In this document: piece after piece, positions 54,901 to 61,702 of the stretch
How positions within the stretch are numbered: position 1 is the first letter of the stretch
How the letters are laid out: each line of letters begins with the position of its first letter
NCBI RefSeq assembly: GCF_028288185.1
Contig: NZ_JAQBOF010000019.1
Coordinates: 1 to 64,000 of the forward strand
Length of the DNA: 64,000 nucleotides
Direction of reading: 5' to 3'
Origin: Mucilaginibacter sp.
GTDB lineage: Bacteria; Bacteroidota; Bacteroidia; Sphingobacteriales; Sphingobacteriaceae
The notes under the pieces: model-generated
What the model was told of the DNA's origin: nothing
The model's database searches: none
What the model saw: the letters and a program-made list of their open reading frames with translations, nothing else
Translations under genes and position numbers: made by a program

Positions 54901-55030
54901 CACTGCCACAAAATATTCTGGGTATGATCCGGAGGTTGCGGTAAATACAAACTCGTTTACCAGAGGATATGATTTCGGAAACGTGCCTCTTACACGAACA
55001 GTTATGCTTGGTTTAAAAATTGGATTATAA
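51908..55030 (+). CDS. SusC/RagA-family TonB-dependent channel (second pair)
   Basis: 1040 residues from ATG 51908; the open frame reaches back to 51872, overlapping the previous gene, but a hydrophobic signal (MLRYFYLLIIIIVYTGTAVAQ) argues for 51908. Domains: carboxypeptidase-D regulatory (~35-110), plug (YQMLQGTVPGLETN ... KLNMRGVRSLYTTNDPLIVLDG, ~130-250), barrel to the C-terminus (MLGLKIGL). As in the first pair, there is no STN domain. SusD starts 28 bp downstream. Having two SusC genes with different plug sequences in one locus suggests two related ligands or a sequential process. Confidence 0.92.
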   Translation: MLRYFYLLIIIIVYTGTAVAQQAKPQDQIKVQGIVIDYLTSQPVKGALINVKNSLKSINTGNDGKFVVNVPSQYSVVVVSFPGYQQTEFALHGKDQVTIVLTPEGINNGESTVRLPYYTANSKNLNGAYTIIQNTDDRYRDIYQMLQGTVPGLETNSYSGVPGEGMKLNMRGVRSLYTTNDPLIVLDGVPIVNLTSTNSLTRGNVFNYLSTINVKDIETITVLRDVSAAGIYGSRAANGAIVITTKGGTNGKTFLDVSAQESYSPRFKELPVMNATQYKAYLANKINAFGLDQQTINTTFPFFNMNPASAAYLPYSNNTDWQKVVSRNAVSTDFYLNLRGGDATSKYAFNVGYNDANGNIRGTSIGNLTARFNLDFKILKDFYAGAKISYINTNKTLMDQGYEERLNPLYLGLTKPPIFSPYVQSSPGVNSPFYTQPSYDNLSNPMAVVTNVDNEVKNYWILASVYGQYNFTNHFNTKLTVTLDRRGLQEDRFTPSLAIVPQYNDIRYDRTSEEQMQNKQALTIEHTLTYEKDVSSSSHILVFGGYNLELGKYTSGYGIARHSTDDQFQGLGDGTRVNSDGVRENYNNVSVFVNGEYNFREKLFLKTGARLDGSSKFGKDADGLRIGSIPFAFLPYTGLTWRVKSEPWMHDLNLLDAFNIRGSWGITANQDIPVNAQYSLYGSSFNGPYPGLVPISIGNSSLKWETTNSWNLGTDLAIHNTPLTIQVDYFNSRTKDLLVPMPISGQNGQSFYWANGGTINNRGLEVGITARGHAGNFIWNAGVNIARYQTKILSLTGPDSYIDGANGYSSIAGIGNPAGLIYGNKYLGVFSTSAEASAAGLTTELGTPYKAGDIHYQDVNGDKIINNKDMQVIGNSNPKFFGGLNGSVSYKGFDLQATFSYVYGNDVLNVLRSKLEDGVGYENQSVQALTAWTREGDVTNIPQTLQGDPARNRRPSSQFIEDGSYLKMRSLTIGYTFKQNKIYFMRSAQVYLTGYNLFTATKYSGYDPEVAVNTNSFTRGYDFGNVPLTRTVMLGLKIGL

Positions 55031-55058
55031 AATCTGTCAGACATTTAAAACTAATAAA

Positions 55059-56738
55059 ATGAAAAAAACACTTTGGATATTAGTGCTGGCAGCGGGAATG
55101 CTGCTACCTGCCTCCTGCAAAAAATACCTTACCATACAGCCGCAAGGAACTCTTAGTGAAGAGCAGAGCTTTAAAGCCGCGCCCGACGCAATTACAGCTA
55201 TTAATGGATTATATAGCTTGATGCTTCCGCTTGCCGATCAAATATTTATCACGGGCGAGCTTCGGGGAGAACTGGTAAGCGATGCCCGTGGTGCAGATGT
55301 ATGGATAAAAGAATTTACCGATAACAGGGTAACTTCAAGCAACCCTTATTGCGATTATACCAAATTTTACCGGCTTATTATTGCCTGTAACCGCACACTT
55401 GAGGGACTTGACCAAATAATAAAGAACGACCCGGTAAACTATAACCGTAATATTTATCTGATCAATAAAGCAGAGGCATATTACATCCGCGCCTGGACTT
55501 ATCTGCAAATTACTAAAATATGGGGTGATGTACCTTACATTACTACTAGTGTTACCAAGGCAGAGGATGTAAGCAACTTGCCTGTTACAAAAAGCGAGAC
55601 GATCATCAAGAATATTCTCAAAGATGCCGAAAACAATTTTGTGTATTTGCAAACACTTAGCGCCACTTCATTAGGCGCCAGTAATGATTTTTTACTAACA
55701 TCAGGCCAGTGGCGTGATAGTAATTCGCGGGTCTTTTTAGCAGAGCTTTATTTATATGATCAAAACTATCAAAAAGCGCTCGAAACTATGCGTAATATAT
55801 TTCCATTGGGTGCGCAAAACAATACAACAGCCGATGGATCTAACGCACAGGCAGAACTGGGCATGGTGACCGGGCAGTTTACACAATGGACCATTGGTTT
55901 TGACCGGAGCAGTGGTAACTATAATAAGCAGGTAGTTATGGCACTTAATTATGATGCAACCAAAGGGCAAACCAATAACCTGATGAAATGGACCAATAAT
56001 AAATATGGTGCTGCTTACGCTGTTAGGCCAAGTTCGTTTATTATAAATGATTGGAGAAAACAACCAATGAGCTTACAGCAGTATCAAACCGGCCCTTCAG
56101 GATATTTTATCAATGAAACCAATAATTTCGGTTCTAACGTTGCTCAGGGCCAGGAGGTAATGGGTTCAGACGGATATCCTGTTATTGGTGGCTACGGCGA
56201 TAATTATCGTGCCGAACGTGGTTCATACATGGTAGATGGTGGAGATACGTTGATCTCCAAATATCTGATGAAAAGCAGGGGCGTATTCAAAAGTCCGCTT
56301 ATTGGTGATAGATATGCTGATAACGATGCTTTTTTTGACCTATATCGTGATGGCCCGGTTTATTTAATGGGATGCGAAATGTTAAATAATGCCGGACAGA
56401 GCGGACAGGCATTGCTTTATCTAAATGGAGGAGCCTATTATGCCTACATTTATAAAGGCCCAAGGTATCGCGTTGGCGTCGCACCGGTTAAAATTGATGT
56501 AACCAGCAGTGTTTCAATCCACGACCAGGTAGAAAAATTTATTCTTGAAGAATTTGCACTTGAATCCGCGTTTGAAGGCCGGCGTTGGTTTGACCTGGTT
56601 AGATTTGCCAAACGGAATAACGATGCTTCTATTTTGGCAAACGCGGTAGCAAGAAAATATCCATTAAGTCAGCAGGGAGCTATTAAAGCACGTCTGATGG
56701 ATCGTAAAAATTGGTATTTACCAGTATATAAAAAATAG
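55059..56738 (+). CDS. SusD/RagB-family lipoprotein (second pair)
   Basis: 559 residues from ATG 55059 (ATG 55020 would overlap the SusC gene). Lipoprotein signal ends LLPASC then KK. Standard SusD blocks: KYLTIQPQGTLSEEQSF, INKAEAYYIRAWTYLQITKIWGDVPY, and at the C-terminus EKFILEEFALESAFEGRRWFDLVRFAKR. It differs from the 47064 SusD mainly in the central ligand-facing loops, consistent with a different ligand. Next gene is 29 bp away. Confidence 0.92.
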   Translation: MKKTLWILVLAAGMLLPASCKKYLTIQPQGTLSEEQSFKAAPDAITAINGLYSLMLPLADQIFITGELRGELVSDARGADVWIKEFTDNRVTSSNPYCDYTKFYRLIIACNRTLEGLDQIIKNDPVNYNRNIYLINKAEAYYIRAWTYLQITKIWGDVPYITTSVTKAEDVSNLPVTKSETIIKNILKDAENNFVYLQTLSATSLGASNDFLLTSGQWRDSNSRVFLAELYLYDQNYQKALETMRNIFPLGAQNNTTADGSNAQAELGMVTGQFTQWTIGFDRSSGNYNKQVVMALNYDATKGQTNNLMKWTNNKYGAAYAVRPSSFIINDWRKQPMSLQQYQTGPSGYFINETNNFGSNVAQGQEVMGSDGYPVIGGYGDNYRAERGSYMVDGGDTLISKYLMKSRGVFKSPLIGDRYADNDAFFDLYRDGPVYLMGCEMLNNAGQSGQALLYLNGGAYYAYIYKGPRYRVGVAPVKIDVTSSVSIHDQVEKFILEEFALESAFEGRRWFDLVRFAKRNNDASILANAVARKYPLSQQGAIKARLMDRKNWYLPVYKK

Positions 56739-56767
56739 TCATTAACTAAAAATTAGTAAATACAGTT

Positions 56768-58333
56768 ATGAAAAAAGGATTATCCTATCTTCTGATCATT
56801 CTTATTGGGGCAACATTGTTTTCCTGTAAAAAATCAGATGTAAATACAAAAATTACCAAGCCGCTGGTAACCTTTGTGGTTGATAAAGGTACAGCTACGT
56901 CAAACGGCACACAGATTGCACTGGGGCCAATTAAAGATTACGAGCAAGGCAGCGATGTAGTGTACACATTTACCGTAGTAAGTGGAAACCCACTTACTAA
57001 GTTTTTTGTAAACTCTACTTCTGATGTTGTTTCATCCCTGTCAAAAGTTATAAAAACAGAGCCCGAAGGTGCGATTGATGCTTCGGGCAATTTTGCCCAA
57101 GGCATTACAAGTGTAAAAGTTTATTATTCTTACCATATTGATCCGGCTGTAGCTGCCGGTTCAAGTGTAACTTTAAGCTTTAACTTTCAAAATTCGGGAA
57201 ATTACGTAGGCACAGTTACACATAACTTTATAACTATAAAAATTGGCAGTACATCGGGCAGAAAACTACAGGTATTTGATTTTAGCTGGCCTGTTAAATA
57301 TACCATGTCAATTGGTGCGCAGGATTATTTTAATCTTGCAAGCGGCGAAAGGCCTGAACAAAATTATCGTTTGCAACAACGGCAGCCACCATTCGTGTCA
57401 TTTGATTTAGGCGCTACACTAGGCTGGGTCCCCGCTGATGTTTTGGCTAACGCCGACAAAATTGATATGACAGGGTTTAGAGCACGATATACCAGTGCTA
57501 CCCCAAGTGTTGCGTTAAACCAATTTTACCTGGCATCACCAAGCTATATAGAACTATTGGGCCACATGTATGTAGGTTGCCAATACCTAAGTGTACTTGT
57601 TGTAGGAACTACTGGTACAGCACGAGTAAACGCCGGTGGCCTTACCTTGCCATTAACATATGCTACCAGTACAACGGTTACCGCTACCAATTTTGTTACT
57701 GCTAATAAAGCCGCTTACGCGCTAAGAGGGTTAACCCTTACATCAAACGGCGCTCAGTTAATATGGACTATTGCCGCCATACCGGCACCGCTTGCGGGAA
57801 GTACTGTGCCACGTGCAGCACCTGCCGTTGGCCAGACAGGCACGGCTATTGGCGTACCGTATGACCCGGCAACGGTAACAAACCTTACCGGTGATCTTGC
57901 TGGAAACCCGCAACCACAGCAGAGTGGTAACTTTTTATCTGATCTGCATAATCGCCAATTCAGAGATATTTTAATCTCCATGGATGCTAAACTTAAAGCA
58001 GCAGGTTCCGGATTAAGAGTGGTGTACTTTAAACGACTGGATAACATTACCGGCCCAAGCCAGGTTACTTTGGCAAATTTTAATAGCATTACTTATGATA
58101 ATGAGTTCCCCACAATTTTAGCTGATGTGGAAACAACCGGTAAATTATATACTGATGCGCTTGGATTTAGCCAGGTTTGGGGTTTTTCGATGAATGATGG
58201 AAGAAAAGGCCTGATCAGAACGTCAGATAATTCATATACAAACCCGGTAACCGGTGGTGTAGAAACTGTTGATTCATTTACTGGTGGTAATTATTTATTA
58301 TTTGGTGTTATAAAAGTGCAACAGAAACCATAG
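56768..58333 (+). CDS. Surface lipoprotein, SusE/F-like position, unknown family
   Basis: 521 residues; lipoprotein signal ending LFSC then KK. I do not recognise a named family. The sequence is beta-rich throughout: a first Ig/DUF-like domain (residues ~30-150, LVTFVVDKGTATSNGTQIALG), then VFDFSWPVKYTMSIGAQDYFNLASGERPEQNYR and a long Gly/Thr/Ala-rich C-terminal half. It is the last gene after the second SusD, the place usually taken by SusE/SusF-like binding lipoproteins. An accessory binding role is inferred from position. Confidence 0.72.
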   Translation: MKKGLSYLLIILIGATLFSCKKSDVNTKITKPLVTFVVDKGTATSNGTQIALGPIKDYEQGSDVVYTFTVVSGNPLTKFFVNSTSDVVSSLSKVIKTEPEGAIDASGNFAQGITSVKVYYSYHIDPAVAAGSSVTLSFNFQNSGNYVGTVTHNFITIKIGSTSGRKLQVFDFSWPVKYTMSIGAQDYFNLASGERPEQNYRLQQRQPPFVSFDLGATLGWVPADVLANADKIDMTGFRARYTSATPSVALNQFYLASPSYIELLGHMYVGCQYLSVLVVGTTGTARVNAGGLTLPLTYATSTTVTATNFVTANKAAYALRGLTLTSNGAQLIWTIAAIPAPLAGSTVPRAAPAVGQTGTAIGVPYDPATVTNLTGDLAGNPQPQQSGNFLSDLHNRQFRDILISMDAKLKAAGSGLRVVYFKRLDNITGPSQVTLANFNSITYDNEFPTILADVETTGKLYTDALGFSQVWGFSMNDGRKGLIRTSDNSYTNPVTGGVETVDSFTGGNYLLFGVIKVQQKP

Positions 58334-58373
58334 CCCATTATAAGCAATTAGACGTAATTGTTAATACATTAAT

Positions 58374-58427
58374 ATGAAAACAGGAAAAAGAAACAATGTA
58401 AATATACAGGCCATTGGAGGCCCATAA
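58374..58427 (+). CDS. Possible 17-residue peptide MKTGKRNNVNIQAIGGP
   Basis: A short open frame 40 bp after the surface lipoprotein gene and before a terminator. It has an ATG after an AT-rich leader, is basic at the front and ends GGP. It could be a bona fide small peptide gene at the end of the operon or chance. No family recognised. Confidence 0.25.
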   Translation: MKTGKRNNVNIQAIGGP

Positions 58428-58498
58428 ATAACATTAATACCTCCTCCGCCTATACCCCTATACCTATCTAATTAAATTATTGATCACTAGACTAAATG

Positions 58499-58529
58499 AG
58501 AAGCCCCGCCTGTAAACAAGTGGGCTTCT
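58499..58529 (+). terminator. Terminator of the FAS1/SusCD operon
   Basis: AGAAGCCC and GGGCTTCT form an 8-bp stem followed by TTTATTTC. Position after the lipoprotein gene and before a new gene makes it the probable operon end. The surrounding 58334-58614 shows only the 17-residue frame. Confidence 0.75.
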
Positions 58530-58614
58530 TTATTTCATCACTCCTTTGTAAATACGCTTGTTTCTGCCATATTAAAGCAGGCTTAGTAATAACTAGTAAA
58601 ACATTTTTTAGATT

Positions 58615-61419
58615 ATGTGGAATAACACTAATACTCCGAACCGAAGAAAACAGAACAATTATTTGTTAAACACTTGTGTTATATGTATTTGTTTTTGTTA
58701 TAGTGCGGCTTCGGCTCAAAATGCACCACGCAGTGCAAACACTCAATTACCAGGCAAACTGGCTGATGTTGCTAGTAGTTACAGTAAAATAGTGCCTACA
58801 GAGAACATTTTTCTGCATACAGACAGATCTTATTACTCCCTGCCTGACACAATATGGCTTAAAGCCTACCTTTTAAGCGGGTTAACACATACTTTTTCAA
58901 CTATCAGCGGACTGATATATGTAGAGTTAATTTCTGATAGGAACAATGTGGTTAAACGCATTTCAATGCCGGCCGAAATAGGTTTATCGTGGAGCCAACT
59001 AGCGTTGGACAAGAATCTTCCGGATGGTTATTATACCCTGCGTGCTTACACAAACTGGATGCAAAATGCGGGTACCGACAAATTCTTCACCAAAAGGATA
59101 TACATATCAAATCCGGCTACCAATAAATGGCTGGTGAACCAACATTCACACCTATCAACTGAAGGAAAGAAATCTTTTGAAACAATAGATGTGACATTGA
59201 AGGACTATAACGGAAAGGAATATGGCACAGACGATGTTACCTGGACATTTAAAGCCGGTGACCTAACGTTGGACAAAACTACTGTAAAAACTAATGCCGA
59301 CGGAAGCTTTACGGCAAAGTTATCCTTGCCGGATACCAGTAAAGTTAAGGGCCCTTTTAACCTTATTATCAACGGCAAACTGCCATCGCAAAATGCGGTA
59401 ATACCCGTACTGGGTGATATTGACGGAGTCGATCTTCAATTTATGCCTGAAGGGGGGTATTTAATTGCCGGTTTGCCAACTAAAATTGGGTTTAAAGCCA
59501 TAGGGACCAACGGCCTTGCTAAAGATATTGAGGGATATATAATAGATAATAAGAGAAAAAATATCGTTTCCTTTAAATCTGCACATAAAGGGATGGGGGT
59601 ATTTAATTTAACTCCCGAAAAGGGAGAAACTTATACAGCCATTGTAGCTAATAAAACATTTGCATTGCCGTTAGTGTCTACGTCGGGGATTAACCTGCAA
59701 GTGGTAAATACACTTGGTTCCGATTCGGTAAAAATTTCAATAAATAGTAGTATAGATCTATTAAATAACCAACCTCTTTTATTAGCAGGTTTTGTAAACG
59801 ATGTACCATATTACGAAACCAGCATTATTGCTTCGGGCCAGAAAAAAACAGTTTCTTTATCAAAAGACCTGTTTCCATCAGGCATTGTACATTTTACGGT
59901 ATTTAATAGCCTGGGCCAACCGATTAGTGAACGTGCGACCTTTGTTGATCATAGTGACCGGCTTATAATTTCGGCCATGCCATCAAAAACAGCATACCAC
60001 ACCAGGGATAGTGTCTTTCTTGCTATCAGTATGAAAAGTAAAATTGGCGACCCGATATCTGCTGGTAGTTTATCAGTAGCTGTTACTGATGATGGGCTTG
60101 TAAAGCAAGACAGCCTTGAAAATAATATCGTTTCATCTATGCTTTTAACTTCGGGCTTAAAAGGTACAATTGAAGATCCGGCTTATTATTTTAGCGATGC
60201 GCCATCTGCAACCACCGATATTGACCTGCTGTTATTAACCCAAGGTTGGGTAAGTTATAACTGGCCTGAAATATTACAACCGGGTGCCCAAACTAAATTC
60301 ACTCCAGAAAAGGGATTAATATTAAGTGGTGCAGTTACCACAATGGCAGATAAGCCGGTTGTTGGAGGACATGTTTTGGTTATGATTTCCGGAAAAAAAG
60401 TTTCTATTATGATGGATACCGTTACTGACGCCAACGGTCGTTTTGCTTTCAAAAAATTGCCAAAAACAGATTCGTTGTCATTTTATATTCAGGCCCGCAA
60501 TGAAAAAAACAAGAAAGCCCGATTGCAGGTTAAAGTCGATCAGTTTACGCCTGCCGGCGGCATTAAAAAAGCATTGCCGGGGATGCCATGGTATGTAAAT
60601 ACCAAAGACAATACGGCAGTTAAGCTGGCCGAAGATAAACTGGAATTTCTGAAGAAACAATTCTTATTCGAGGGAAATAATTTGCTGGATGAGGTAAATA
60701 TTGGAAACAAAAAAGGGATACGGGGTTCGCGTAATTTGAACGGGCCGGGTGGTGCTGATGAAGTGATAGATCAGTCGCGAATAGAAGCTGCCGGTGAAAT
60801 AACGCTGCTTGACTTTCTACTGAAAAATGTTCGGGGAATGAATATGCTCGATAACAAAGAGGGCCGGAGCTATCGTATACGTGACAAGACGGTGCAATTT
60901 GAAGTCGATGGGTGGTTATCCGACAGGTTTTTAATTGATGATGGCGGTGGTCCCAGCTCGCGATACGACCAACTTACAACAGCACTTAACGGTATCAAAA
61001 TGAAGGATATATTGGGTATAGAGGTACTGACATCTTCAAAATATACCAATGCTTACGCATTGATGAATTCTTTAGATTTATCGGACAAGAATAGCAGGGA
61101 TGGCGCATATATCGAAATAACCACACGCGGGGGTAAAGGCCTGTCATCAAATGTATCATCTGATGCTACTGATTACAAACCTGTCCCTATAACATGGCCA
61201 AAGCAGTTTTATCGCCCGCGCTATACTGCCTCAAGCGTAATTACCGACTTACGCCCAACTATTCACTGGGAACCGCAGCTGGCAACATCTAAAGCGGGCA
61301 AAACCGGTACATCTTTTTATGCTGCTGATAAACCAGGTATCTACACAGTAATAATTCAGGGGGCTGATCTTAGAGGTTTAGTAGGATTTAAGCGGTTAAA
61401 ACTTTCTATTATTAAATAA
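58615..61419 (+). CDS. Large exported MG2/plug-domain protein of Bacteroidota
   Basis: 934 residues with an N-terminal hydrophobic segment (about 18-35, ending SAASAQ). The first part (ENIFLHTDRSYYSLPDTIWLKAYLL) is the macroglobulin MG2-like start found in alpha-2-macroglobulin-type Bacteroidota proteins. Several Ig-like domains follow, then a carboxypeptidase-regulatory unit (~565-640; LILSGAVTTMADKPVVGGHVLV) and, near the end, a TonB-plug-like segment (~720-840; EITLLDFLLKNVRGMNMLDN ... QFEVDGWLSD) closing with YIEITTRGG. No barrel follows, so it is not a transporter. Proteins of this kind are common and uncharacterised. It starts after a terminator, 85 bp on, so it may be separately transcribed. 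Confidence 0.75.
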   Translation: MWNNTNTPNRRKQNNYLLNTCVICICFCYSAASAQNAPRSANTQLPGKLADVASSYSKIVPTENIFLHTDRSYYSLPDTIWLKAYLLSGLTHTFSTISGLIYVELISDRNNVVKRISMPAEIGLSWSQLALDKNLPDGYYTLRAYTNWMQNAGTDKFFTKRIYISNPATNKWLVNQHSHLSTEGKKSFETIDVTLKDYNGKEYGTDDVTWTFKAGDLTLDKTTVKTNADGSFTAKLSLPDTSKVKGPFNLIINGKLPSQNAVIPVLGDIDGVDLQFMPEGGYLIAGLPTKIGFKAIGTNGLAKDIEGYIIDNKRKNIVSFKSAHKGMGVFNLTPEKGETYTAIVANKTFALPLVSTSGINLQVVNTLGSDSVKISINSSIDLLNNQPLLLAGFVNDVPYYETSIIASGQKKTVSLSKDLFPSGIVHFTVFNSLGQPISERATFVDHSDRLIISAMPSKTAYHTRDSVFLAISMKSKIGDPISAGSLSVAVTDDGLVKQDSLENNIVSSMLLTSGLKGTIEDPAYYFSDAPSATTDIDLLLLTQGWVSYNWPEILQPGAQTKFTPEKGLILSGAVTTMADKPVVGGHVLVMISGKKVSIMMDTVTDANGRFAFKKLPKTDSLSFYIQARNEKNKKARLQVKVDQFTPAGGIKKALPGMPWYVNTKDNTAVKLAEDKLEFLKKQFLFEGNNLLDEVNIGNKKGIRGSRNLNGPGGADEVIDQSRIEAAGEITLLDFLLKNVRGMNMLDNKEGRSYRIRDKTVQFEVDGWLSDRFLIDDGGGPSSRYDQLTTALNGIKMKDILGIEVLTSSKYTNAYALMNSLDLSDKNSRDGAYIEITTRGGKGLSSNVSSDATDYKPVPITWPKQFYRPRYTASSVITDLRPTIHWEPQLATSKAGKTGTSFYAADKPGIYTVIIQGADLRGLVGFKRLKLSIIK

Positions 61420-61497
61420 TCCAGCAAGAATGTATTGCTGATATGGTTTGTTTGAAATTTGGCATTTGATACCGCGTCTTGTTTACTGGAGTAAATA

Positions 61498-61517
61498 CCC
61501 CCCACCAAATGTGGGGG
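61498..61517 (+). terminator. Hairpin after the MG2/plug protein gene
   Basis: CCCCCAC and GTGGGGG form a strong stem followed by CTTTG, 80 bp past the gene's stop. T-run is short. Confidence 0.5.
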
Positions 61518-61657
61518 CTTTGAATAAACCTTATAGTTTTTTTGTACAAACAAATTTGGAATCGGCGAACATATCAAATCTATAAAGTAAGTACAGATTG
61601 GCATAGCTTTTACCCCTAACCTACCGCCTTTGACAGTGGTTTTTTAGTGGAATAAAA

Positions 61658-61681
61658 ATGCCCCATAGTACTATGGGGCAT
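61658..61681 (-). terminator. Terminator of the GH106 gene
   Basis: ATGCCCCATAGT and its exact complement form a 12-bp perfect palindrome; on the minus strand it is followed by TTTTTATT. It lies 21 bp past the stop at 61703. Confidence 0.8.
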
Positions 61682-61702
61682 AATGGATATTCTTAATTTT
61701 TT

